A DNA stretch of 64,000 bases from Bacteroidia bacterium (GTDB lineage Bacteria > Bacteroidota > Bacteroidia > Flavobacteriales > Flavobacteriaceae), in contig JAUIFO010000003.1 in assembly GCA_030430385.1 (NCBI GenBank), positions 204,564-268,563 on the forward strand. The letters are read 5' to 3'. A program made the translations under genes and the position numbers. Below are positions 1-7,797 of this stretch, in pieces. How positions within the stretch are numbered: the first letter of the stretch is position 1; the number at the start of each line of letters is the position of its first letter. Under the pieces are notes generated by a model. The model saw nothing but the letters and a program-made list of their open reading frames with translations, did not search any database and was not told the DNA's origin.

Positions 1-350
1 TGTTGAGGACCAAAAGTGCCAATACTGTATATCGCGTTGTTGATAAAACCACTGAAGACAGCGTCCTCATAAATTTTGATGATTATCTTTCAAAAAAACA
101 AAGAAAACCTGCGAGCTCAAAACCTGATGTGATATGGCAATTTGCACAACGCATCAAAGAAGATTATGCGAGTAAAGGTCAAGATGTAGCTGTATATGTC
201 ACAGCTTTTGTGAGTGTAAACGGAAAAGCTAAACAACAACTTATTGATCCCGAAGTTGATCTCGCTAGTGTGAAATGGAATTATTTTGGACATAATGAGT
301 GGATTTTACCTTCAAAACAGGATAAGAAAACGGACAATTCCGTAAATTAG
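1..350 (+). CDS. HTTM domain membrane protein, C-terminal fragment (cut by window edge)
   Basis: The reading frame is open to the left edge, so only the last ~115 residues are seen; the apparent TTG start at base 3 is just a Leu codon inside the gene. The fragment reads as the soluble tail of bacterial HTTM (vitamin K-dependent gamma-carboxylase-like) membrane proteins: a conserved 'LINFDDYLSKKQ' stretch, then 'DVIWQFAQRIKEDY', 'DVAVYVTAFVSVNG' and 'LIDPEVDLASVKWN'. HTTM proteins carry four membrane helices upstream, not visible here. The substrate in bacteria is not established. The stop lies 18 bases before serS on the same strand, so the two may be co-transcribed. Assignment is by remembered family similarity, not a search. 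Confidence 0.7.
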   Translation, partial: LRTKSANTVYRVVDKTTEDSVLINFDDYLSKKQRKPASSKPDVIWQFAQRIKEDYASKGQDVAVYVTAFVSVNGKAKQQLIDPEVDLASVKWNYFGHNEWILPSKQDKKTDNSVN

Positions 351-368
351 CGCCTTAAATTTTTACAC

Positions 369-1637
369 ATGTTACAAGTCGCTTATATCAGAGAACATAA
401 AGAAGATGTCATTGCACGTCTGGCTAAACGAAATATTGATGCAAGTCAAATGATTGATGATGTACTCGCTTTAGATGAAGATCGAAGAGCCTTACAAACG
501 CAATTAGATAATACTTTAGCTGAATCGAATAGCCTCTCTAAAGAAATCGGAAACCTTTTCAAATCTGGTAAAGCTGCCGAAGCTAATGTGCTCAAAGAAA
601 AAACTTCGCAACTTAAAGAAGACTCTAAAGGACTTAGTGAAGCTTTAAATGAAAAAGCGGATGCACTCAATGAATTGCTCTATAAAATTCCGAATGTACC
701 AAACACTATTGTACCTTCTGGTAACACAGATGAAGACAATGAAGAAGTGTATAGAGAAGGAGACATTCCTAAACTTCATTCTGATGCCTTACCGCATTGG
801 GAGTTAGCTAAAAAATATGACATTATAGATTTTGAACTTGGCAACAAGATCACTGGAGCTGGTTTTCCAGTTTATAAAGGGAAAGGTGCACGATTACAAC
901 GTGCTTTGATTGCTTATTTTCTTGATAAAAATACGGAAGCAGGTTACACTGAAGTCCAATTACCACACTTAGTAAATGAAGCCTCTGGTTTTGGCACTGG
1001 TCAGTTGCCAGATAAGGAAGGTCAAATGTATCATGTTACTGGTGATAATTTGTATTTGATTCCTACGGCTGAAGTGCCTGCTACAAACTTATTTAGAAAT
1101 GATTTATTATCTGAAAGTGATTTGCCTAAAGCCATAACAGGTTACACACCTTGTTTCAGACGTGAAGCTGGCAGCTATGGTGCTCATGTTAGAGGACTAA
1201 ATCGTTTACACCAATTTGACAAAGTAGAGATCCTTAGAATTGAACACCCAAATCGTTCGTACGATGCATTAACTGAAATGGTTGAACATGTAAAAGGAAT
1301 TTTGAAAGAACTCAAATTGCCTTACCGAATTTTACGTTTGTGTGGTGGTGATCTCGGATTTACTTCGGCACTTACCTATGATTTTGAAGTGTTCTCTACT
1401 GCTCAAGACCGCTGGTTAGAAATTTCTTCTGTATCTAATTTTGAAAACTTTCAGGCTAACCGTTTGAAACTTCGTTTTAAAAATAGTGATGGTAAAACCG
1501 AATTATGCCACACCTTAAACGGAAGCTCACTTGCCTTACCAAGAGTTTTAGCTGGGATTTTAGAAAACTATCAAACCGAAGATGGTATTCAAATTCCTGA
1601 AGTGTTAATTCCATATACTGGTTTCGAAAAAATCTAA
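369..1637 (+). CDS. serS: Serine--tRNA ligase
   Basis: Class II aminoacyl-tRNA synthetase that charges tRNA-Ser in the cytoplasm. The 422-residue length is typical. Residues ~1-110 form the long two-helix coiled-coil arm that grips the tRNA variable loop (rich in E, K, L, Q). The catalytic core follows: motif 2 'PCFRREAGSYG' near residue 260 supplies the ATP-binding arginines, and motif 3 'NGSSLALPRVLAGILE' near residue 385 is intact. The ATG start gives a normal N-terminus 'MLQVAYIRE'. A strong hairpin with a T-run follows the stop. No unusual feature is seen. Confidence 0.98.
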   Translation: MLQVAYIREHKEDVIARLAKRNIDASQMIDDVLALDEDRRALQTQLDNTLAESNSLSKEIGNLFKSGKAAEANVLKEKTSQLKEDSKGLSEALNEKADALNELLYKIPNVPNTIVPSGNTDEDNEEVYREGDIPKLHSDALPHWELAKKYDIIDFELGNKITGAGFPVYKGKGARLQRALIAYFLDKNTEAGYTEVQLPHLVNEASGFGTGQLPDKEGQMYHVTGDNLYLIPTAEVPATNLFRNDLLSESDLPKAITGYTPCFRREAGSYGAHVRGLNRLHQFDKVEILRIEHPNRSYDALTEMVEHVKGILKELKLPYRILRLCGGDLGFTSALTYDFEVFSTAQDRWLEISSVSNFENFQANRLKLRFKNSDGKTELCHTLNGSSLALPRVLAGILENYQTEDGIQIPEVLIPYTGFEKI

Positions 1638-1662
1638 TATTTGTAAGAATATACTTATTTTT

Positions 1663-1707
1663 AATCGTTGAAATGCTAAAAAAATACGTTATTCAACGAT
1701 TTTTTTG
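1663..1707 (+). terminator. Rho-independent terminator after serS
   Basis: Ten-base arms AATCGTTGAA (1663-1672) and TTCAACGATT (1692-1701) can pair around a 19-base loop and are followed by a T-run. It sits 26 bases after the serS stop, the expected place for the end of the serS transcript. Confidence 0.7.
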
Positions 1708-1774
1708 ATTTTTCTTTTGTTTTTTAATTAATAATGAGGAAGTTAGATTCACCAAATCTTATAACCTACTTATT

Positions 1775-1843
1775 ATGAAAAATATAAAGCGCATCGTACT
1801 ACTTGTTTCGCTCATTGTTATGGCAAGCAAAGTATTCCTATAG
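1775..1843 (+). CDS. 22-residue signal-peptide-like ORF (small peptide or gene remnant)
   Basis: An ATG opens a 22-codon frame, with two lysines and an arginine among the first six residues, then a hydrophobic run 'IVLLVSLIVMAS', and an early TAG stop. It looks exactly like the first part of a secreted protein that ends where the mature part should begin. It could be a genuine single-helix membrane peptide, or the remains of a secreted-protein gene cut short by a stop. The downstream terminator at 1936-1967 favours a transcribed unit. No homologue is recognised. Confidence 0.3.
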   Translation: MKNIKRIVLLVSLIVMASKVFL

Positions 1844-1935
1844 TTAAAAATCATTTAGAGTAATTTCATAACACCATTGCAGAATAATTGAATCATTTTT
1901 ATATAGTGATTAATAGCACATTTATTTTGGTTGGT

Positions 1936-1967
1936 AATGCCTGAACCTATGTTTAGGCATTTTTTTA
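1936..1967 (+). terminator. Strong rho-independent terminator, no annotated gene in front
   Basis: Arms AATGCCTGAAC (1936-1946) and GTTTAGGCATT (1951-1961) pair over 11 bases with one G-U, a 4-base loop CTAT, then a run of T. It is one of the best terminators in the window, yet the nearest annotated upstream gene, serS, has its own terminator. Confidence 0.75.
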
Positions 1968-1982
1968 TAAAAACATTCACAA

Positions 1983-2010
1983 TTTGTGCGCCTTGCTTCA
2001 GTTATATTTA
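1983..2010 (+). promoter_or_regulatory. Possible Bacteroidota promoter of the TPR gene
   Basis: TTTG at 1983-1986 and TATATTTA at 2003-2010 (one mismatch to TAnnTTTG) are separated by 16 bases, slightly short. A start site near 2017 would leave a leader of only a few bases before the ATG at 2025. Confidence 0.35.
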
Positions 2011-2024
2011 CATAAATTAGTGCC

Positions 2025-3803
2025 ATGAAGCAATTGCTATGTATATTACTTTTAAGTTGTTTTAGTTTCAGCTGGTCCCAAAACGAACAGTTGGCAGACG
2101 ACTATTTCAAAAGAGGTCAGTTTGAAAAAGCCTTGATCACTTATCAAAAACTTCACGAAAACAACAAAGGCAATTATAAATACATCTATAAACTGGTTGA
2201 AACGTATCAGCAATTAGAGCAATACGATAACGCACAAATTTTATTACTGGAGCGACTCAATAATAGAAACAACCCATCTTTAATGGTTGAGCTTGGCTAT
2301 AACTATCAATTAAAAGGGAATCAAGACTTAGCAAACACCTATTACCAAGATGCTATAAATGAACTCGATAATAATCCTTCATTTACCTATAGTGTTGCTA
2401 AGCGATTTAAAGAACACAGTTTGTTAGAAGAGGCTATCGCAACCTATGAAAAAGGTATGGCTCTTAATCCGAAACAAAATTTTTACGTGCAATTAGCTCG
2501 TATTTATGGTGAACTTGGTAATGTTGAACAACTCTTTGCGAACTACATCAACTATATTGAAACCAAACCAACGTTTCTCAATAATGGAAAGCGCGCTTTT
2601 AGTGATTTCATTTCAGAAAATAGCGAGAACGAAAATAACGTATCACTGCGAAGGATTCTTCTGAAAAAAATTCAAGCAAATCCTGATGAAATGTGGTATG
2701 ATATGCTCAGTTGGTTATACATTCAGGAAAAAGCCTATAATAAAGCCTTTATTCAGGAAAAAGCCTTATACCGAAGAAATCCAGAAAGCTTAAGTCGTAT
2801 CTTAGAATTAGCCATTACTGCTTTAAATGAAAACGAATACGAGATCTCAACCACTATTTTCAATTACGTTTTAGAGAGTTCTCAAGATATCGAAACTCAA
2901 CTCACTGCACATCAATTTTTACTTGATATTGCGACTACAAATGCCACGAAAAGAGAGTTAAAAGCTATTCAAGATAATTACTTAGAATTGTTTGAGCAAT
3001 ACGGTTTGTACGAGCAAACCATTGCGCTTCAAATTGCTTATGGTCATTTTTTAGCCTTTCACTTACATGACCCTGAAGCAGCAAGCACCTTTCTCAAAAA
3101 AAGCTTAAAGCTTGAACTGTCTTTGTTTCAAGAAGCTACTGTAAAACTAAAACTAGGTGATATTCTAGTGTTTCAGGAGAAATTTAATGAAGCCCTTATC
3201 TATTATTCTCAAATTCAAGCCAATTTAAAAAACAGTACCATTTCGCAAGAAGCGCGATTTAAAGTTGCTAAAACAAGTTATTATAAAGGCGACTTCGAAT
3301 GGGCTGAAACGCAGCTAAAAATATTAAAAGCATCAACCTCACAGCTTATTGCTAACGATGCTCTTGATTTAAAGCTGTTGATCTCTGATAATATTCTTGA
3401 AGATACGCTTCATACAGCTTTAAAGTTATATTCTAAAGCCGATTTGTTAGGATTTCAGAATAAAACTGAAGACGCCATTTCTGTAATCGATAAGATTTTA
3501 AAAGAACACAAAGGCGAATCCATTGAAGACCAAGCCTTGTTTCTTCAAGCTAAGTTTTACAAAAAGACCAAACAATTTGACAAAGCTGAAGCCAATTATC
3601 AATATATTATTGCGAATTATAGAGATGATATTTTAGCTGATGATGCACACTACTTTTTAGGGCTGCTTTATGAAACTGTACTAGGTGAACCTGAAAAGGC
3701 AAAACCACTGTATGAAAAGATCATCTTTGACCACGAAGACAGTATTTACTTCATAGAATCTCGTAAACGTTTTAGACGCTTGCGTGGTGATGCCATCAAC
3801 TAA
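2025..3803 (+). CDS. Secreted/periplasmic tetratricopeptide repeat protein
   Basis: The 592-residue product starts with a cleavable signal peptide ('MKQLLCILLLSCFSFSWSQ') and is then almost wholly alpha-helical TPR units. Clear repeats include 'ADDYFKRGQFEKALITYQKL' near residue 25, and others near residues 95, 130, 390 and 510, with the G-x-F/Y-x-x-A pattern typical of TPR helices. There is no enzyme motif. Such proteins scaffold envelope complexes in Bacteroidota, but no partner can be named here. A short 28-base gap to the GNAT gene suggests possible co-transcription. Confidence 0.8.
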   Translation: MKQLLCILLLSCFSFSWSQNEQLADDYFKRGQFEKALITYQKLHENNKGNYKYIYKLVETYQQLEQYDNAQILLLERLNNRNNPSLMVELGYNYQLKGNQDLANTYYQDAINELDNNPSFTYSVAKRFKEHSLLEEAIATYEKGMALNPKQNFYVQLARIYGELGNVEQLFANYINYIETKPTFLNNGKRAFSDFISENSENENNVSLRRILLKKIQANPDEMWYDMLSWLYIQEKAYNKAFIQEKALYRRNPESLSRILELAITALNENEYEISTTIFNYVLESSQDIETQLTAHQFLLDIATTNATKRELKAIQDNYLELFEQYGLYEQTIALQIAYGHFLAFHLHDPEAASTFLKKSLKLELSLFQEATVKLKLGDILVFQEKFNEALIYYSQIQANLKNSTISQEARFKVAKTSYYKGDFEWAETQLKILKASTSQLIANDALDLKLLISDNILEDTLHTALKLYSKADLLGFQNKTEDAISVIDKILKEHKGESIEDQALFLQAKFYKKTKQFDKAEANYQYIIANYRDDILADDAHYFLGLLYETVLGEPEKAKPLYEKIIFDHEDSIYFIESRKRFRRLRGDAIN

Positions 3804-3831
3804 TGTTCGTTATAACAACTCAACACTTTAA

Positions 3832-4344
3832 ATGATAGTCGCCGAAACAGAACGTCTAATGCTTTCAAAGATCACAGTTGAAGACGCACCCTTTATTTTT
3901 GAATTGATGAATTCACCAAAATGGCTTAAATACATAGGTGATCGCAATGTGCGAACAGTTGAAGCTGCAGCTACTTACATTCAAAATAATCAACTTAAAA
4001 GCTATGAACGTAATGGCTTTGGCTATTACAAATTGCAATTAAAATCAGATCCGCTCACAACTATTGGGTCTTTTGGTTTGGTGAAACGTGATACCTTAGA
4101 TTATATTGATATTGGATTTTCTTTACTTCCTGAGTTTGAAGGTCAAGGTTTCGGGTTTGAAGGCGCTACTGCCATAATGAATCTTGCCAAACACACGTTC
4201 AATATACATACACTTTGTGCGATTACACTTCCAGAAAACAAAGCCTCTATTCATTTATTGGAAAAATTAGGCTTATCTTACCAAAAACGAGTAAAACCTT
4301 TTGAAGACGACAAAGAACTTCTGTTATTTGTAAAACATTTATAA
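3832..4344 (+). CDS. GNAT family N-acetyltransferase (RimJ/RimL-like)
   Basis: A 170-residue single-domain acetyltransferase. It opens with 'ETERLMLSKITVEDA', the usual start of RimJ/RimL-type GNATs, has 'IGFSLLPEFEGQGFGFEGA' at ~100-115 as the acetyl-CoA pyrophosphate-binding loop (Q/GxGxxG/A type), and 'ENKASIHLLEKLGL' as the conserved C-terminal helix. The acceptor is unknown; related enzymes modify protein N-termini or small amines. It is followed after 9 bases by the DUF4286 gene, so the two are likely one transcript. Confidence 0.85.
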   Translation: MIVAETERLMLSKITVEDAPFIFELMNSPKWLKYIGDRNVRTVEAAATYIQNNQLKSYERNGFGYYKLQLKSDPLTTIGSFGLVKRDTLDYIDIGFSLLPEFEGQGFGFEGATAIMNLAKHTFNIHTLCAITLPENKASIHLLEKLGLSYQKRVKPFEDDKELLLFVKHL

Positions 4345-4353
4345 TCTAAACCT

Positions 4354-4677
4354 ATGCTTATATATAATGTAACAGTAAACGTGGATGATAGCATTCATGA
4401 GGAGTGGCTATTATGGATTAAGGAACATATTCCGCAGGTACTTGCCACAGGAAAATTTGAAAAAGCTACGCTTACAAAAGTTTTGGTTGAAGAAGATATG
4501 GGCGGACAAACCTATTCCATTCAATACAGAAGCTATTCTAGGGAAGCTCTTGAAGCGTATTACAAAGAAGACGCTGAAACATTACGCCAAGATGGTGTCT
4601 CTCGATTTGGTGAACAGGTTCTTGCGTTTAGAACTGAACTTCAAATTATTGATGAATATTCGGTTAAATTCACTTAA
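4354..4677 (+). CDS. DUF4286 family protein
   Basis: A 107-residue cytoplasmic protein that matches the Bacteroidota DUF4286 pattern: 'MLIYNVTVNVDDSIHEEWLLWIKEHIPQVLATGKF' at the start and 'QTYSIQYRSYSREALEAYY' in the middle. The size and the alternating strand-helix pattern resemble a ferredoxin-like dimeric alpha-beta barrel. No function is known. The gene commonly sits close to rsmA in this group, as it does here. Confidence 0.8.
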   Translation: MLIYNVTVNVDDSIHEEWLLWIKEHIPQVLATGKFEKATLTKVLVEEDMGGQTYSIQYRSYSREALEAYYKEDAETLRQDGVSRFGEQVLAFRTELQIIDEYSVKFT

Positions 4678-4770
4678 ATGATTAAACCTTGAATTAGAAA
4701 ACAATACGTCTAGTAGTTGACTTAAAAGCCTATTCGGTACCAACTAATTACTAATCACTAATTACTTTCT

Positions 4771-5544
4771 ATGTCTGTTAAAGCTAAAAAACATCTCGGA
4801 CAACATTTTTTAACTGACGAGTCTATCGCAGAACAAATTGCAGACAGCCTCTCGTCACAAGGCTATCAGCACGTGCTTGAAATTGGTCCTGGTATGGGTG
4901 TGCTTACCAAGTATTTGCTTAAAAAAGACATCAAAACGCATGTGATTGAAATCGATTCTGAATCTGTAGACTATTTAAAATCGCATTATCTCAATCTAGC
5001 CGAAAGGGTTTATGAAGAAGATTTTTTAAAGTACGATCTTCAACATATTTTTAAGGAAGAACCTTTCGCTATTATTGGTAACTTTCCCTATAACATCTCT
5101 TCCCAAATCGTGTTTAAAACTTTGGAAATGCGAGATCAAATTCCAGAGTTTTCAGGCATGTTTCAAAAAGAAGTTGCGCAACGCATCTGTTCAAAAGAAG
5201 GCAGCAAAGTATATGGTATTCTTTCAGTATTAACCCAAGCGTTTTATAATGCCGAGTATCTGTTTACCGTTCCACCTTCAGTGTTTAATCCACCTCCAAA
5301 AGTCGATTCTGGAGTACTGCGATTAACGCGTAAAAATCATTACAACTTGTCCTGCGATGAAACCCTGTTTTTTAAAGTCGTAAAAACCGCCTTTCAGCAG
5401 CGAAGAAAAACACTTCGTAACAGTTTAAAAACTTTCAATCTTTCAGATAATTTAAAAGCAAATGTTATATTTGGCAAACGTCCAGAACAATTGTCTGTTG
5501 ATTCGTTTATAGAACTCACACAATTGATCGAAAACGATAAGTAA
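4771..5544 (+). CDS. rsmA: 16S rRNA (adenine(1518)-N6/adenine(1519)-N6)-dimethyltransferase
   Basis: Dimethylates two adjacent adenosines in the 3' terminal hairpin of 16S rRNA during 30S assembly, using SAM. The 257-residue length fits RsmA/KsgA. Motif I '[10 protein letters not shown]' lies at residues 36-45 and motif IV 'NFPYNIS' at about 104-110, the N-x-P-Y signature of adenine N6 methyltransferases. '[11 protein letters not shown]' at the N-terminus is the usual RsmA opening. The C-terminal helical domain is complete. It precedes mgtE, an arrangement I recall from other flavobacteria. Confidence 0.97.
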   Translation: MSVKAKKHLGQHFLTDESIAEQIADSLSSQGYQHVLEIGPGMGVLTKYLLKKDIKTHVIEIDSESVDYLKSHYLNLAERVYEEDFLKYDLQHIFKEEPFAIIGNFPYNISSQIVFKTLEMRDQIPEFSGMFQKEVAQRICSKEGSKVYGILSVLTQAFYNAEYLFTVPPSVFNPPPKVDSGVLRLTRKNHYNLSCDETLFFKVVKTAFQQRRKTLRNSLKTFNLSDNLKANVIFGKRPEQLSVDSFIELTQLIENDK

Positions 5545-5557
5545 ACTCTTAATATGC

Positions 5558-5617
5558 TGTCATTTCGAATAATTTCAACATACAAATCTTGAAATTTTAC
5601 CTAGAAATCTCAGTCGG
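5558..5617. repeat. Degenerate REP-like element before mgtE
   Basis: TGTCATTTCGA at 5558-5568 and AGAAATCTCAGTCGG at 5603-5617 match the two ends of the REP-like family seen elsewhere in this window (for example 30282-30307). It fills most of the 79-base gap between rsmA and mgtE. Confidence 0.5.
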
Positions 5618-5623
5618 CAAATA

Positions 5624-6994
5624 ATGTCTGAAGAAAAAGAACATATCCAATTTGAGCTAACAGATGAGCTTATTTCTGAGGTAGAATTGCTAGTCTCAAA
5701 ATATGAAGACAAAGCGTTAACCACCTTGTTGAATGAGTTTCACTATGCTGATATTGCCGAAATTCTTGATGAATTAAATCTTGAAGATGCAGTTTATGTA
5801 ATCAAGCTTTTAGATTCAGAATTAACCTCTGATATCATCACAGAATTAGATGAGGATACACGTGAAAAAATCCTTGAAAATCTTTCAGCACAAGAAATTG
5901 CAGAAGAAGTTGAAGAGTTAGATACAGATGATGCTGCCGATATTATTGCTGAACTTCCTCAAGAACGTCAAGCTGAAGTAATTTCAAGAATTGAAGATGA
6001 CGAACACAGAGAAGAAATTACCGAATTATTAAACTACGACGACGATACTGCTGGTAGCTTGATGGCAAAAGAGCTCGTTAAAGTTTATGAAACTTGGACT
6101 GTTGCTGGATGCTTACGACGCATTAGAGGTCAGGCTAAAGAAGTTACCAGAGTACATTCTATCTATGTGGTTAACAAAGAAGAAAAGCTTATTGGCAGAC
6201 TATCGCTTAAAGATTTGATCGTTGCAAAGAGCGAGCAGAAAATTGCAGATATTTCCAAAGAGAATGTCGATTTTGTAAATGTCGCTGATGATGTTGAAGA
6301 TGTTGCTAAGGTGATGGCAAAATATGACTTAGAAGCGATTCCTGTTGTTGACGATTCGCAAACCTTATTAGGAAGAATTACCATTGACGATATTGTAGAT
6401 GTTTTAAAAGAAGAAGCCGAAAAAGACTATCAGATGGCAGCAGGTATCACTGGTGACGTTGAAGCCGATGATAGTATTTTAGAACTAACAAGAGCTCGAT
6501 TGCCTTGGTTATTTTTAGGCTTAGTTGGTGGTGTAGGTGCTTTTATTATAATGGAAGGATTTCAAAAGGCTTTTGATACCTATAAAGTACTGTTCTTCTT
6601 TACGCCATTAATTGCAGCAATGGCTGGAAATGTTGGTGTACAATCTAGTGCGATCATTGTGCAAGGTTTAGCAAACGACGATGTTAAAGGTAGTGTCAAT
6701 AATCGTCTTATAAAAGAAATGCTTTTAGCAGCATTAAACGGAGTTATTTTGGCTGTATTTCTTTTCATATTTGTTTGGGTTTGGGAACAAGATTTTCAAA
6801 CCGCACTCGCCATATCATTATCGCTTATTGCTGTTATTATTGTCGCTGGTTTGATTGGTACATTTATTCCGTTATTTCTCGATAAACGTGGCATTGACCC
6901 AGCAATAGCTACTGGTCCATTTATAACCACTAGTAATGATATCTTAGGAATTTTACTCTACTTCTGGATTGCCAAACTTATTCTGGGTATTTAA
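5624..6994 (+). CDS. mgtE: Magnesium transporter MgtE
   Basis: Mg2+ channel/transporter of the inner membrane. Domains in order: acidic helical MgtE N domain (~residues 25-130, with 'LLNEFHYADIAEILDELNLEDA' and repeated 'ELDTDDAADIIAELP'), a CBS pair (~135-260, 'VNKEEKLIGRLSLKDLI' and 'VDDSQTLLGRITIDDIVDVL'), then a membrane domain from ~285 with five hydrophobic segments. 'AMAGNVGVQSSAIIVQGLA' and the 'IDPAIATGPFITTSNDILG' pore motif with its conserved Asp are present. Length 456 is typical. The CBS/N domains act as the intracellular Mg2+ sensor that gates the pore. The start codon follows a REP-like element. Confidence 0.97.
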   Translation: MSEEKEHIQFELTDELISEVELLVSKYEDKALTTLLNEFHYADIAEILDELNLEDAVYVIKLLDSELTSDIITELDEDTREKILENLSAQEIAEEVEELDTDDAADIIAELPQERQAEVISRIEDDEHREEITELLNYDDDTAGSLMAKELVKVYETWTVAGCLRRIRGQAKEVTRVHSIYVVNKEEKLIGRLSLKDLIVAKSEQKIADISKENVDFVNVADDVEDVAKVMAKYDLEAIPVVDDSQTLLGRITIDDIVDVLKEEAEKDYQMAAGITGDVEADDSILELTRARLPWLFLGLVGGVGAFIIMEGFQKAFDTYKVLFFFTPLIAAMAGNVGVQSSAIIVQGLANDDVKGSVNNRLIKEMLLAALNGVILAVFLFIFVWVWEQDFQTALAISLSLIAVIIVAGLIGTFIPLFLDKRGIDPAIATGPFITTSNDILGILLYFWIAKLILGI

Positions 6995-7026
6995 CTGTTC
7001 TACTGTATCCAAAACTCATATTACAT

Positions 7027-7042
7027 GTAGTAAAATTACTAC
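7027..7042. promoter_or_regulatory. 16-bp dyad, candidate operator of the HNH gene
   Basis: GTAGTAA and TTACTAC flank a central AA. The dyad lies just upstream of the candidate -7 box at 7063-7070, where a regulator could cover the -33 region. Whether anything binds it is unknown. Confidence 0.35.
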
Positions 7043-7062
7043 GCCACTTGTACAAAACTTTG

Positions 7063-7070
7063 TAACTTTG
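7063..7070 (+). promoter_or_regulatory. Bacteroidota -7 box (TAACTTTG) of the HNH gene
   Basis: Exact TAnnTTTG match about 80 bases before the ATG at 7152. A clear -33 TTTG at normal spacing is lacking; the nearest TTG is at 7048-7050. It implies a leader of about 75 bases that contains the hairpin at 7101-7138. Confidence 0.4.
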
Positions 7071-7100
7071 TTATTAATCTCTAATCAAATAATATTAATA

Positions 7101-7138
7101 TCAATCATTACAATGCAACCCTAATTGTAATGCATTGA
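7101..7138 (+). promoter_or_regulatory. Leader hairpin in front of the HNH gene
   Basis: Arms TCAATCATTACAA (7101-7113) and TTGTAATGCATTGA (7125-7138) pair over 13 bases with one bulged base and an 11-base loop. There is no T-run behind it and the start codon comes 13 bases later, so it looks like an RNA control element or a DNA site rather than a terminator. Confidence 0.45.
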
Positions 7139-7151
7139 TGACGTAAACATT

Positions 7152-7700
7152 ATGATACGAAGTTATAGAAATGAAAAATGGAAAGACATAACATTTGACG
7201 AAGGTATTGCTGAAAACGAAAAGTTTAAAATCTCTAATTATGGTCGAATTATAAACTGTAAAGGAGAAAAAGAAGTTGAAGTAAATAGAACCTACATAAA
7301 TGGTTACCAAAACCTTCAGTTAAAGCAAAGAGTAAACGGAAAATCTACAAGTAGATATGTCCACAAACTTGTGGCTGAACATTTTCTAGAACAAAATGAT
7401 GGCATCTGTGTCATTCATCTGAATTATGACAAAACTGATAATCGCGTAGAAAATCTTAAGTGGGCCACAAAACGTGAAAAGGAAATTCACCAGTTCAGTA
7501 ATCCTGAATATAAGAACAGACCTCGAAGAAGGACCTATTCAAAACTCACAGAAACTAAGGTAAAGTTAATTAAGCGAAAAATTAACGATCCAAACCGACG
7601 CACCCGAATGAAAATGATCGCAAAGCAATTCGGGATTTCAGAAATGCAACTATACCGTATTAAAACTGGTGAAAATTGGGGTTATGTAACCGAATATTAA
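7152..7700 (+). CDS. NUMOD4/HNH endonuclease-like protein with C-terminal HTH
   Basis: A 182-residue protein with the layout of phage/intron-type HNH proteins. A NUMOD4-like start ('EKWKDITFDEG...YKISNYGRI'-type; here 'KFKISNYGRIINCKG', ~residues 28-42) is followed by an HNH_3-like core ('YVHKLVAEHFLE' ~75-86 and 'VIHLNYDKTDNRVENLKWAT' ~95-114) and a basic C-terminus with a resolvase-like helix-turn-helix ('MKMIAKQFGISEMQLYRIKTG', ~155-175). The usual N-H-x-D-G of the family has become I-H-L-N-Y, so nuclease activity is uncertain. It stands alone with its own leader hairpin and no intron or inserted host gene next to it. It may be a domesticated DNA-binding regulator. Confidence 0.75.
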   Translation: MIRSYRNEKWKDITFDEGIAENEKFKISNYGRIINCKGEKEVEVNRTYINGYQNLQLKQRVNGKSTSRYVHKLVAEHFLEQNDGICVIHLNYDKTDNRVENLKWATKREKEIHQFSNPEYKNRPRRRTYSKLTETKVKLIKRKINDPNRRTRMKMIAKQFGISEMQLYRIKTGENWGYVTEY

Positions 7701-7797
7701 AAGTATTTATGTCGCTTTCTAAAGAGTTATTCAGTAGATACAGACGACAGGAACACCTTTATAATAATCTGGTTGACTTCAGTTTTGCCAATCGTAT

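Larger units (their letters stand above)
1638..2024 (+). other. 387-bp gap with orphan mini-transcript candidate
   Basis: This gap between serS and the TPR gene holds two separate plus-strand terminators (1663-1707 and 1936-1967) with about 230 bases between them. The second terminator cannot serve serS, which already has one, so something between them is probably transcribed. The only reading frame I see there is a 22-codon signal-peptide-like ORF (1775-1843). I do not recognise any known RNA family in it. Confidence 0.4.

Noticed and set aside
4385..4681. 98-codon plus-strand frame
   Set aside because: Out-of-frame shadow of the DUF4286 gene, which has the recognisable protein.
4733..4770. 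Short direct repeat CTAATTACTAATCACTAATTAC before rsmA, considered as a regulatory site
   Set aside because: AT-rich local tandem repetition; no promoter box or partner copy was found.
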